Below, piece by piece: positions 19,139 to 28,234 of a stretch of DNA of 64,000 nt. Under the pieces are notes generated by a model. The model ran no database searches and was not told the DNA's origin. It was given only the letters and a program-made list of their open reading frames with translations. The DNA comes from Desulfuromonas sp. (GTDB lineage: Bacteria > Desulfobacterota > Desulfuromonadia > Desulfuromonadales > Desulfuromonadaceae): the NCBI GenBank assembly GCA_002869685.1, contig PKUE01000007.1, forward strand, positions 24,772 through 88,771, in the 5' to 3' direction. Numbering within the stretch: the first letter of the stretch is position 1; the number at the start of each line of letters is the position of its first letter. Position numbers and translations under genes: made by a program.

Positions 19139-22100
19139 CTTCATCTCCAATCTGATTCAATTCATACCACCCGTCACACGCTGGAAAGTACAACGCACAG
19201 CGACAGGTGTGTTCAGGATCCAAACGGTTCAGCAAACGAGCATAACGCATTAATTGCGACGCATACTGTTCTGCCTGCTGTTGATAGAATACCTCCCTCG
19301 ATAACGCACCGGGCTGGGCACTTTTATAATCAACAACCCAACGCTCATCGCCAATGACAAAAGTACGGTCGATAATCACCTGAACCAACTCACCATCCAA
19401 CTCTCCGGTCAGAGCGTATTCGCATTCACTCTGCGCATGGTCGTCAAGCAACCAACGCCCCCGTTCACTGGTCAACGTCGATTCCAGCATAGCGATCACC
19501 CGTTCCACAGCCGGTAACAATTGGGCTTCAGCAACACCGCAGGCAAACAGTTGCTGGCGGATTCGCTCTCCCACCCACTGCGGGAGGCCTATAGCCGAAC
19601 GCAGACCGGGATCTCGAACGAACCGCTCTAACCAATCATGCGTCACGGTACCGACATGACTGGCGAGGTTGGCACGGTGCACTTCTGACAGTGCCGTACT
19701 ATACGTGCTTGCGATCGAGCGCGCTTCTGTTGCAGGCAAAGGTTCGGCACGTCGAACAAAAGTGGCAGCAGTCGGTTCGGCAACCTCCTCCTCCCCTTCT
19801 GCAGCACACGCAGAAAAAGCCTGTTCCACGGCTGGCCACAATGTCTGTAGCAGTGATCCCGGAGCGGGTTGAGGTTGGCCATCCTTATTCGCCGTGGCAT
19901 GTCCATACAGATACAGATGGCGCCTGGCCCGTGTCACAGCAACATACAGAAGGCGCGCCACTTCATAAGTTTCCTTACGTTGTTCCATCCGTCCAAGAAG
20001 CTTGTAAATGGGATCAGGCGGATCGCCCGGTGCTGTAATCGGTGCCAGCAGCAAACCATGATCGGGATGTTCCAGCCAGCGCATCAAGGGTTGATCACTG
20101 CCGCGTGATTTTCGGCCAAGGCCGGGAAGAATCACATGGTCAAATTCAAGACCTTTGGCTTTATGGATCGTCATGATCTGCAACGGGTTGTCTTCGTGGG
20201 TTGGAGACGCGGCAAACAAATGACTCAGCCGCTCGGTAAACACTTCAAAGCTGAGCAGATCGCCACCATAATCAAGCTCCTCCAGCAACTGCAGCAATTG
20301 TTCAACCTCCTCATCAGGAGGCTCGACATAACACAATGCCCCTTGCAACTGCTGCCAGCTGTGTTCGATCAACTGCCGCAGTGGGACCTGGCCTCGTTGA
20401 CGGCGAGCAGCGTCAACCACCCCAACCACGCTGGTTAAACGCTGACGCGCTGGCTCACTCAACTGAGCTAAACGGCCATCGTCATGCATCAGGCGCAACA
20501 CGGTTTCATCCTCTTGCTGCGGCGCAAATAACGCCAATTCAGTCAGGGTCAATCCACACCAGGGAGCCCGCAACACCGTCAACCAGCTTAAACTGTCGCC
20601 ACTGTGCAACAGGGCACGAATCAGAGCAACAAGGTCGGAAACGGCCGGACGTTGCGCCAGAACATCGATATCCTGAGCCTGATAAGGGATCTGATGCTGA
20701 TGCAACAACGGCAACAACGCCTCTAGGTGACGGCGTGACCGCACCAGAACAGCAACACTTTGTGTTGCTGAACGCTCCCGCAATTTAAGAATGAGATCGA
20801 CCACCTCACGGGCCTCTTCGACCGGTGCACTGTGCAAACGGGGGAATACTGAAACCGGCGCATTGTCCAGAGCAGGACAGACAGATTGTGCCATCGAATA
20901 GCATACTGCTCCGCTGCCACGGTCTTCACGTTCAGGGAAAATCGTCGGGAACCACTGATTGAACCATTCAACCAGGCCCTTCTGGCTGCGAAAATTTGCC
21001 TGCAATTGAAGGGATGAAAGAGTTACATCACCAACACCGCGCTGGCCAGCCTGAAGGAACAGGCCCACTTCCGCTTCACGAAAACGGTAAATAGACTGCA
21101 TGGGGTCACCAACCACAAACAGGGTCCGGCCATCCTGACCATTCCAACCACTAATCAGGGTGGATAACAGATCAAATTGCAACCAGGACGTATCCTGAAA
21201 TTCATCAATCAGAATATGCTCAATCTGCCGATCCAGCTTCAGCAGCTGTTCAGTGGGTTGCCCACTGTCAATCAGTGACTGACGGGCTTTGAGCGCAATT
21301 TCAGTAAAATCAACTTCACCATGGCGACGAAAAACCAACCACAACTCAGCCACAAGGGGTGGCAAGACATCAAGTAAAGCTTCAAGAGTTTTCCACTGTT
21401 TAGCGGAATAGCCGCCCTGTGGCAAATCGGTGATCTGAGCCAGCGCAGCGCAATCATGATCTTCAAGAACCGCAAGCAGTTCTTTCATGCGGTTTTTCAT
21501 GGTCAGAAGTGGTTCTTTTTTATCGGCAGGAAAACCGCACGTTTTATCACAACGCCTGCGCCACTCTCCTTTACCGGTCAGCAGCAGATCGGCAAGACCA
21601 CGCCAGACCGGCATGGCGGTCAAAGTAGGTTGAGGAAAAGACCGCTCACCGGCCAACTGGCATAACGGACGACTTTCCCCCGCCAACTGGCTGGCAGCAA
21701 AATCACCCAACGTCATCACTTCATCGCGAACCGAAGCGGGAATCGTTTCGGCGGCAGCAATCAGCTGCTCGGCCAGTACCGCCTCAAGGGCATCCTGCAG
21801 TGACTGACGTTGTTGCACATTATCACTGAACAGATGGCGCAACCATTGATCCCGGCGTTCGAGCAAATGGATCAGCAGTGACTCCAATCGATCGGAACGG
21901 TTGTCCATATGGTGCAGCAGTTGCTGCAATCCTTGCTTGAGCGTGTGTGATGGGCGCGACAGATGAACAAGATCCCGAACAGCCTGACGGTAAAGCTGAC
22001 GCGGATGGGCACTGACGGCAGGCAAGCCCCCCAACCGACTCAGCCAGGGCATCTGGGCAACCAGAGAGGCATTGAAGCTGTCAATTGTCTGAATCTGTAA

Positions 22101-22448
22101 CTGATCGGAAAAATCGAACAGATTCCAGCCCAGACTTTGGCTGCGCTCAAGCACGGCTTTGGCCAGCAGATGCGTGGTACGCTGATGATCGGCCGCGTCT
22201 ACCGGCAGCGGGCATTGTCCATCCGACAAAGCATCAAGCACCCGCTGACGCATTTCCGCTGCCGCTTTACGGGTAAACGTGATAGCCAGAACGGCATCCG
22301 GCCGCTCAACGCGTGCCAACAGGGCGAGAAAACGCTGGATCAGCAATCCGGTTTTGCCGGAACCGGCTGGCGCACGTACCAGACACGAGCGAGTCGGATC
22401 AACCGCAAGGCGGCGCGCTTCACCATCACTAAGAGAACCGTCCGTCAC
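19131..22448 (-). CDS. addA: AddA-type UvrD helicase-nuclease for double-strand break repair
   Basis: A 1105-residue superfamily 1A helicase fused to a C-terminal PD-(D/E)XK nuclease. Helicase motifs: Walker A APAGSGKTGLLIQRF near residue 30, ITFTRKAAAEMRQR (Ia), DEFQDTSWLQFDLL (Walker B), GDPMQSIYRFREA (III), QANFRSQ (IV) and the C-terminal MTIHKAKGLEFDHV and LYVAVTRARRHLYLYG. The nuclease core is IIDRTFVIGDERWVVDYKSA in the last 120 residues. The start chosen is GTG at 22448, behind AGGAGG and one base after the addB stop. Together the pair would process DNA ends for RecA loading. Confidence 0.85.
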   Translation of the reverse strand: MTDGSLSDGEARRLAVDPTRSCLVRAPAGSGKTGLLIQRFLALLARVERPDAVLAITFTRKAAAEMRQRVLDALSDGQCPLPVDAADHQRTTHLLAKAVLERSQSLGWNLFDFSDQLQIQTIDSFNASLVAQMPWLSRLGGLPAVSAHPRQLYRQAVRDLVHLSRPSHTLKQGLQQLLHHMDNRSDRLESLLIHLLERRDQWLRHLFSDNVQQRQSLQDALEAVLAEQLIAAAETIPASVRDEVMTLGDFAASQLAGESRPLCQLAGERSFPQPTLTAMPVWRGLADLLLTGKGEWRRRCDKTCGFPADKKEPLLTMKNRMKELLAVLEDHDCAALAQITDLPQGGYSAKQWKTLEALLDVLPPLVAELWLVFRRHGEVDFTEIALKARQSLIDSGQPTEQLLKLDRQIEHILIDEFQDTSWLQFDLLSTLISGWNGQDGRTLFVVGDPMQSIYRFREAEVGLFLQAGQRGVGDVTLSSLQLQANFRSQKGLVEWFNQWFPTIFPEREDRGSGAVCYSMAQSVCPALDNAPVSVFPRLHSAPVEEAREVVDLILKLRERSATQSVAVLVRSRRHLEALLPLLHQHQIPYQAQDIDVLAQRPAVSDLVALIRALLHSGDSLSWLTVLRAPWCGLTLTELALFAPQQEDETVLRLMHDDGRLAQLSEPARQRLTSVVGVVDAARRQRGQVPLRQLIEHSWQQLQGALCYVEPPDEEVEQLLQLLEELDYGGDLLSFEVFTERLSHLFAASPTHEDNPLQIMTIHKAKGLEFDHVILPGLGRKSRGSDQPLMRWLEHPDHGLLLAPITAPGDPPDPIYKLLGRMEQRKETYEVARLLYVAVTRARRHLYLYGHATANKDGQPQPAPGSLLQTLWPAVEQAFSACAAEGEEEVAEPTAATFVRRAEPLPATEARSIASTYSTALSEVHRANLASHVGTVTHDWLERFVRDPGLRSAIGLPQWVGERIRQQLFACGVAEAQLLPAVERVIAMLESTLTSERGRWLLDDHAQSECEYALTGELDGELVQVIIDRTFVIGDERWVVDYKSAQPGALSREVFYQQQAEQYASQLMRYARLLNRLDPEHTCRCALYFPACDGWYELNQIGDEDV

Positions 22449-22449
22449 C

Positions 22450-25095
22450 CTACTCCTCCTCAACCGTTATCTGCCCCTGCAGATCAATCCGACATAGCCC
22501 TTTGAGGTCACAATACAAACACACCTTCTGGTGGACCGGAAGAACAGCCGCATCACCATCGGCATACCGATGCGCGCTCTGCTCAAGTTGCTGACGCCAG
22601 CATTCCAGCAATCCATGCCAACTGTCCACCTGGGGGTGAACCCCGCGACTTTTGGCGACACTACGGACTCCGTCCACAAGCTGGTCCTCTTCAGCAACCC
22701 CTTTAAAACAACACTCGCCGTGGCTGACCTGAGCAAAGGTCACCGCCGCAACCTGACCATCCATCCCCATCACTGCATAAACCGGCAATTGAGGTTCAAA
22801 CAGGACCTCCCCCACCAGGTCAGCCGCGGTCACCTTGCCGGTTTTGTAGTCGATGACCAGCTGACGGCCATCATGCAGCATATCAATACGGTCTGGAATC
22901 GTTGTCAGTCGCAGTGGGCCAACTTCAAGTTGTTGCCGCTGCTCAACCAGATCAACGCGAAACATCGGACGCTGCTGTTCCACCTGCAACCACTCACAGA
23001 CCAGCTGACACAGCCGTTGTCGTTCGACAGCCAGCACGCCTCGTTCATGGGGGGAAAATCGTGTCGCAGCGATCACACGATCAACATGCGACGCGACCCG
23101 CTGCGCCAGAGCATCGTCATCAAGGCCGAGCAGACCCTGTTGATCCATGGTCTGCTGCCAGAATCCCTGCAAAACCCGATGAAGCAGATCCCCTCTGCGG
23201 CGACTGGTCAGACCCGGCTGCGGCACTTCAAGAGCCCTGATTTTCAAACGGTAATGAAGATAGGCTTTAAAGGGGCACTGAACCTGTTCTTTAAGCAAAC
23301 CGGTACCACCAGTAATCGGTAATGCGCGCTGTGCTGCGGAAAGAGGCGTTGCCCGACTATCTTCAAGAAATTCAAGGGGAACAGGAACCGAATCAGGGTC
23401 GCCATCCACCACCACCGGAATCGGCTGAAAATTGAAACGCTGCAACAGGAACGGGCTCCCCTGACAGTCCCGTTCATCAACCATCGTCGCATAACTGACA
23501 ACGACCTGCGGCGCCGACTGGCACAAACGATCGAGCATCAACCGGGCATAGTTCGTTTCGTGCACGCAACTGCTGTGGGGCATATGCATCTGTTTCTGCA
23601 CAGCGACCGGCAAAAAGGGATTAAAGGAAACCTGACCGGGAAACACCTTTTCCGTGGCACCGCTCAACCACAACGCGTCGAAACTCAACCCGGCAGTTTC
23701 CAGCAGGCCGACAATCTGCAGCCGATTATCCTGCGCTTTGGGTTGAAACAGGAGCTCACGGGCCAATCGAGCCAGAGTCGCCACCGCCTGTTGGCGGGAG
23801 AATGTGTCACGTACAAGTCCCAATCGCGACAAGCCTCCGAGAATCTTATCATTCCAGGCCGCAAAAACCTGATAGGATGCGCTGTCAAGGGGCTGCTCTC
23901 CCGGCCAGCCAACCCGTTCGAGCAGCATTGCCACCCGTTCGACCCACGGTCCCGCACCAGAGTGCTCGTGCAGACGGACAAAGTCATGCACCTGGGCAAA
24001 GATTCCAAGCAGCAGCTCAGACACGTTCGGCTGCCGCCGCAGCATTTCAATCAGTTGCCCCAGTGAAATTCGCAACACATTATTGCGGCGCAGCTGACAT
24101 TCCAACAATGCCCGGTGATCAGCCTCCTTGACCCCGCCGGCAAACCACGGGCAGCGCAACAGATAACTCAAGGTATCAAATTCAACTTCATCCTCCAGCT
24201 GCAGCAAGGTCAAGGCAGCGGTCACCATCCCCTGATCCGCCAGCGGTGTTCCCAAAGAGATATTGAAGCTGTCCACCGGCACCCGCTCGGGAAATTCTGA
24301 TCGCGCCAGCTCACGGGCAAAAATTCGTTGTGCTAACGGTTGCAAACGCTGCAATTCGGGAATCACCACCGCAACCACCCCCACCTGCTCTTCGAGCTGG
24401 CGTCGCGCCCACTGCGCCGCGCTGCGCAATTCGTGACTTTCGTCATCGGCATAATAAGCGTCAAGGACAACATCCTCGACAGCATGGGGGGCAAGCAGAT
24501 GAACGGGACAGCCTGCTTCATCCAGACCTGTTTTCAACTGCAACAACTGTGGAGTCAATTCATCAAAGCCAAGCCAGACCATTCCTCCGGGCAACAGACA
24601 GTGCCCCTGAGCAACCAGCTGTTGCACGTAGCCTGGGAGTTGGCGCGAATCGAGCCAGTTCTGCTGCTGACAACGGCGCAGAAAACTGCGTCGCCAGCGA
24701 ACAAAAGCCTCCTGCTCGGGACCCAGCGCCGTATAATCATCAACCAGATAGGCACAACAGAGTCCATGGGCGCGTTCAACCTGCCGCACCGTGGCCTGGA
24801 CTTGTAGCAGATCATAATCCGACTGCTGCAGATCGTCCTCAACCACTTGTTCCCACACGGCCATGGACTGAGTCGAATCGAGCAGCATTTTCCCACGACC
24901 ATAGCGACTGACCGCCTGCTGCAACCAGTCATCAAGGGGGCGAATTGGCGGCGTCTGCCAGACGGTTACACCATCTCGGCGCTGTTTTCCAGCATAACTG
25001 TCGAGTAGGGCACGGGACAGACGACGATTGACAGTGACAACTTCATACCCTTGAGCGAGAAGAGGCCAAACAGGATGATCAACAGGAAAAGCCAT
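22450..25095 (-). CDS. addB: AddB-like PD-(D/E)XK nuclease subunit
   Basis: An 881-residue partner of the AddA-like protein. The N-terminal part is a degenerate helicase fold without a Walker A motif. The C-terminal nuclease has the core IPDRIDMLHDGRQLVIDYKTGK. Four cysteines match the AddB iron-sulfur clamp: one in EQVQCPFKAYLHYRL and three at the C-terminus in CLYCDLKGLC. It also fits the family annotated simply as probable DNA repair protein. The start ATG at 25095 has a weak ribosome-binding site. Its stop is one base from the addA GTG. Confidence 0.8.
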   Translation of the reverse strand: MAFPVDHPVWPLLAQGYEVVTVNRRLSRALLDSYAGKQRRDGVTVWQTPPIRPLDDWLQQAVSRYGRGKMLLDSTQSMAVWEQVVEDDLQQSDYDLLQVQATVRQVERAHGLCCAYLVDDYTALGPEQEAFVRWRRSFLRRCQQQNWLDSRQLPGYVQQLVAQGHCLLPGGMVWLGFDELTPQLLQLKTGLDEAGCPVHLLAPHAVEDVVLDAYYADDESHELRSAAQWARRQLEEQVGVVAVVIPELQRLQPLAQRIFARELARSEFPERVPVDSFNISLGTPLADQGMVTAALTLLQLEDEVEFDTLSYLLRCPWFAGGVKEADHRALLECQLRRNNVLRISLGQLIEMLRRQPNVSELLLGIFAQVHDFVRLHEHSGAGPWVERVAMLLERVGWPGEQPLDSASYQVFAAWNDKILGGLSRLGLVRDTFSRQQAVATLARLARELLFQPKAQDNRLQIVGLLETAGLSFDALWLSGATEKVFPGQVSFNPFLPVAVQKQMHMPHSSCVHETNYARLMLDRLCQSAPQVVVSYATMVDERDCQGSPFLLQRFNFQPIPVVVDGDPDSVPVPLEFLEDSRATPLSAAQRALPITGGTGLLKEQVQCPFKAYLHYRLKIRALEVPQPGLTSRRRGDLLHRVLQGFWQQTMDQQGLLGLDDDALAQRVASHVDRVIAATRFSPHERGVLAVERQRLCQLVCEWLQVEQQRPMFRVDLVEQRQQLEVGPLRLTTIPDRIDMLHDGRQLVIDYKTGKVTAADLVGEVLFEPQLPVYAVMGMDGQVAAVTFAQVSHGECCFKGVAEEDQLVDGVRSVAKSRGVHPQVDSWHGLLECWRQQLEQSAHRYADGDAAVLPVHQKVCLYCDLKGLCRIDLQGQITVEEE

Positions 25096-25116
25096 AGAGT
25101 TAGGTCATTAACCGCG

Positions 25117-26550
25117 TTAATGGGGGGTTGTAGGGAGTTGGTGAAATGGAAAGCGGATCCGATACACCGCCCCAGCCAACGAATCACTCATATAGAGGTA
25201 ACCGTCCGGACCAACAACCAGATCACGCGGTCGGCCCCAGGGCGTACCATCCACACTCCAACCGCTGATCAGATCAATGCCCCAGCCGGTAATACGACCG
25301 GAGGGATCCAGAGGCATCGCCATCAGCCGGAAGCCTTGATTCTTTTTGCCATATTCCGAGCCATTCAAAGCCACGTAAACCATTGACCGAAAGACAGAAT
25401 CGGCCTTTAAACGATCACCGAAAACAAGTCCCGCTGGAGAAGAGAGCGAAGGTAATGACATCAATGCCGGTATTGTCGCCTGACAGATGCCGTCCGAGCC
25501 CAGCTGTTCATCAGGCTGCCGATCGGCGTAGCAGAAAGGCCAGCCATAGTCACCCTGATCACGTAAGACGTTCAGCTCATCTGGATGAACATTAAAGCCG
25601 ATAGTTTCAGGGCTGTTCTCAGTGCCCCACAGTGAGCCGCTGACCGGATGAAACGCCAACCCCATACATTGATGAAGACCTGCGGCAAAGGGATGGCTGT
25701 GTCCCTGCTGGTCAATACGCAAAACTGCAGCATAACGCCAGTCGTGTTGATAATTTTTCAAATGACCAGCGGAGACGGAGAGAAACAGCTCCCCCTGTTC
25801 AGACAGGGTCAGGGCGTGATACCACTGCTCACGAGCCGAGGGCAGATCGTCACTGAAAATCTGGGTCGTCCGCAGTGCCTCCTGATCCAGGGGGCCAATA
25901 CGCACGATCTGCTCTGCTGTCGCCACATAAAGGGTCTGCCCATCAACAACCAGCCCCGAAGGACGGTCGAGGTCGCGTGCGATTACCGTTGTCTCGTCAC
26001 TGACACCATCACCATCGTAATCGCGGAGTCGGACAACTTTACCCACCTTGGAGAGGCTGACATAAAGATCACCCTGCGATGAAACAGCCAGTCCCTGTGC
26101 TTCCACCAGCCCGGCCGCAAAGACTGAAATATCCAGACGTCCGGCAACGTTGAGGGTACGGTCTTCGGCCAGAGCACCATGGCGCAGAGTTTCCGGCACG
26201 CGCAAGGTCCGTTGATGGATCGGCAACAACAGTTTTTTAAGATCGCGATAGGCAAGGTCGTGCTTGGCCACCGGATGAAACGCCCGAAACACATGGGAAT
26301 CCAACTCGGGAGGCCAGATTTGCACCAACAAGGTGTGAGCACTGAGTACCGACAGGGGAATTGCCACCAGCAGACCACCGCGACCGCAGTTTTTGACCAC
26401 TAAGCCGAGCCCGGCACCGATGATGAAGGTCGACATAAACCACAACCAGTTGGTTGTGAACGGCACCTCCAGGTGGCGAACCGCCATCGAGATGAAGACC
26501 CCCGACGTCAGCAGCAGTGTAAAAAAAGCGAATCGGAGCAGATAACGCAC
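25117..26550 (-). CDS. Membrane-anchored sorbosone/glucose dehydrogenase-like beta-propeller protein
   Basis: A 477-residue protein. Two to three N-terminal membrane helices (about 5-22, 33-52, 60-78) are followed by a six-bladed beta-propeller typical of the L-sorbosone/PQQ-dependent glucose dehydrogenase superfamily: repeated AQGLAVSSQGDLYVS, RPSGLVVDGQTLYVA, CMGLAFHPVSGSLWGTENSPE, and a final PRDLVVGPDGYLYMSDSLAGAVYRI. One blade carries a calcium-binding-like loop DYDGDGVSD. The substrate is unknown and PQQ dependence is not shown; no PQQ synthesis genes are in view. It lies 21 bases upstream of addB on the same strand. Confidence 0.7.
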   Translation of the reverse strand: MRYLLRFAFFTLLLTSGVFISMAVRHLEVPFTTNWLWFMSTFIIGAGLGLVVKNCGRGGLLVAIPLSVLSAHTLLVQIWPPELDSHVFRAFHPVAKHDLAYRDLKKLLLPIHQRTLRVPETLRHGALAEDRTLNVAGRLDISVFAAGLVEAQGLAVSSQGDLYVSLSKVGKVVRLRDYDGDGVSDETTVIARDLDRPSGLVVDGQTLYVATAEQIVRIGPLDQEALRTTQIFSDDLPSAREQWYHALTLSEQGELFLSVSAGHLKNYQHDWRYAAVLRIDQQGHSHPFAAGLHQCMGLAFHPVSGSLWGTENSPETIGFNVHPDELNVLRDQGDYGWPFCYADRQPDEQLGSDGICQATIPALMSLPSLSSPAGLVFGDRLKADSVFRSMVYVALNGSEYGKKNQGFRLMAMPLDPSGRITGWGIDLISGWSVDGTPWGRPRDLVVGPDGYLYMSDSLAGAVYRIRFPFHQLPTTPH

Positions 26551-26658
26551 AGTCTCGTCTCCTTGCCACAGCGAAGTGGGTCATTGATCAACAGCCCACT
26601 AAAGAATAATCACAAATACGATGCTTGTCGGCCAACCGGCGGCTCTACCCTGTTCGGG

Positions 26659-27654
26659 CTAATCCCCCAAATGACGCGATGGAACCAGGTAGTTGACCAC
26701 GTAATCCCGCACGGCATCGCACAGAGAAGTCTGCGATTGTTCAAATCCGGCGGCGCGCAGTTTGCTCACATCTGAGCACGTATAATATTGGTATTTTGCT
26801 TTAAGATGTTCCGGCATCTCAACATATTCAATAACCGGGTCGCGATTCAGGGCAGAGAAAATTGCCCCGGCCAACTCATTCCAGGTGCTGGCTCCTGAAC
26901 TCCCAATGTTGAAAATGCCATTTGCCTGGCGGTTCTCGAGAAAGAATAGCGACATATCGACCACGTCTTTAACATAAACAAAATCACGCTTTTGTTCGCC
27001 ATGCTCATATTCTGGTCGATATGACTTGAACAGACCGATTTTTCCGGTTTCAAGAATTTGATGATAGGCTTTGATCACCAGGGAACTCATCTCCCCCTTA
27101 TGGTATTCATTGGGACCGAAAACGTTGAAAAATTTCAGGCCGACAATCTGATCAAGAATCCCTTCACGACGGGCCCATTGATCAAACATCTGCTTGGAGT
27201 AGCCGTACATATTCAGTGGCCGCAAACCGTCAAGGGCGGACTCATCATCCGCAAAGCCGTTTTCACCATCACCATAAGTTGCCGCACTTGACGCATAGAT
27301 AAATCGGGCATCAGAATGCAAAGCCAACCGCGCCATATGCTTGGTGTACTCAAAATTATTGTGCACCAGGTAGCGCGCGTCCAGCTCAGTGGTTGAAGAA
27401 CACGCTCCCATATGCAAAATCGCCTCAATCCCTTTTTCACCCAGATCAAAGCGTTGCTCAATCTGGCCATGAAGCACCAGTTCGAGAAAATCATCTTTTT
27501 CGATATAGTCGCGATAGCGTAATGCCACCAGATTTTTCCACTTTTCACTGTGGCCGAGAGAATCGACAATGACAATGTCATCGCGCCCCATCTGGTTCAG
27601 CTTCCATACCATGGCACTACCGATAAACCCTGCCCCACCTGTAACAATAATCAC
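26659..27654 (-). CDS. hldD: ADP-L-glycero-D-manno-heptose-6-epimerase
   Basis: A 331-residue extended short-chain dehydrogenase. NADP-binding TGGAGFIGSAMVWKLN is at the N-terminus, and the catalytic pair is in MYGYSKQMFDQWA (YxxxK). GLKFFNVFGPNEYHKG and QKRDFVYVKDVVD match heptose epimerases (RfaD/HldD). It makes the heptose precursor of the LPS inner core. Start is a GTG with AAGGA eight bases upstream. Confidence 0.93.
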   Translation of the reverse strand: MIIVTGGAGFIGSAMVWKLNQMGRDDIVIVDSLGHSEKWKNLVALRYRDYIEKDDFLELVLHGQIEQRFDLGEKGIEAILHMGACSSTTELDARYLVHNNFEYTKHMARLALHSDARFIYASSAATYGDGENGFADDESALDGLRPLNMYGYSKQMFDQWARREGILDQIVGLKFFNVFGPNEYHKGEMSSLVIKAYHQILETGKIGLFKSYRPEYEHGEQKRDFVYVKDVVDMSLFFLENRQANGIFNIGSSGASTWNELAGAIFSALNRDPVIEYVEMPEHLKAKYQYYTCSDVSKLRAAGFEQSQTSLCDAVRDYVVNYLVPSRHLGD

Positions 27655-27804
27655 GTTGTTTATCCTTTTTATCTGTTCAAGTAAAAGACCTGATAACCCT
27701 CAGCATGAATGCTGCGGCTAACTGACAGAAAAGTTTAGCATTATCGATGACCAGTGGCAAACAGTCATGTCATCCCCACGGCGTCACCATCATGGCGAAA
27801 CGAC

Positions 27805-27981
27805 ATGGACACAGAACAAATAACATCGTTTGTTTGTCACCATTGCCACATAGAAAAAATCTTTCATCGCTACCATATCGACATATTACAAACGGATTTA
27901 TGCAGCGGCAGATACTGGAGCAGCCAAGTGCTCATAAACACCGGCAAGACCGGACTTTTCGAGGCGGAGATGACAATGTAG
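27805..27981 (+). CDS. Possible small CxxCH protein
   Basis: A 58-codon frame (ATG at 27805) beginning MDTEQITSFVCHHCHIEKIF, with the Cys pair CHHC and a further Cys at mid-length. It could be a small metal-binding protein. No ribosome-binding site is evident and I recognise no family. The frame continues 17 codons upstream without resembling anything. It may equally be chance. Confidence 0.25.
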   Translation: MDTEQITSFVCHHCHIEKIFHRYHIDILQTDLCSGRYWSSQVLINTGKTGLFEAEMTM

Positions 27982-28084
27982 ATTTCATTGTTAGACTAGA
28001 GAACAGACTGAATCCTGCCAGTTTTCAGCGCCAACAATGTTTTTTTACTCAGATTAAACAGGGTTTCATTTTTCCCGTTTGCTC

Positions 28085-28113
28085 TTGACAGGATAGCGTA
28101 GACAAGATTATTG
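28085..28113 (+). promoter_or_regulatory. Candidate promoter for maeB
   Basis: TTGACA at 28085-28090, a 17-base spacer and TTATTG at 28108-28113. The -35 is perfect consensus, the -10 is poor. A start near 28120 would leave a leader of about 115 bases. An overlapping small dyad (AGACAA / TTGTCT, 28100-28116) followed by TTTTT is more likely coincidental or regulatory than a terminator, as no firm gene lies upstream. Confidence 0.35.
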
Positions 28114-28234
28114 TCTTTTTTACTACGACTAAAAGGGATAGATTACCTGATTCACAATCAGCATCAACACGATGTGTCCCAGCTTCGAATGCAATCATTT
28201 TTTAATCACAATAAAAAAAGAAAGGATTTCTTTT

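Noticed and set aside
22531..23322. 263-codon plus-strand frame opposite the AddB-like gene
   Set aside because: Overlaps the conserved nuclease end of AddB and has no family resemblance.
28100..28121. AGACAA-GATTA-TTGTCT plus T-run as a terminator before maeB
   Set aside because: The 6-bp AT-rich stem is weak, no firm gene lies upstream, and it overlaps a candidate promoter.
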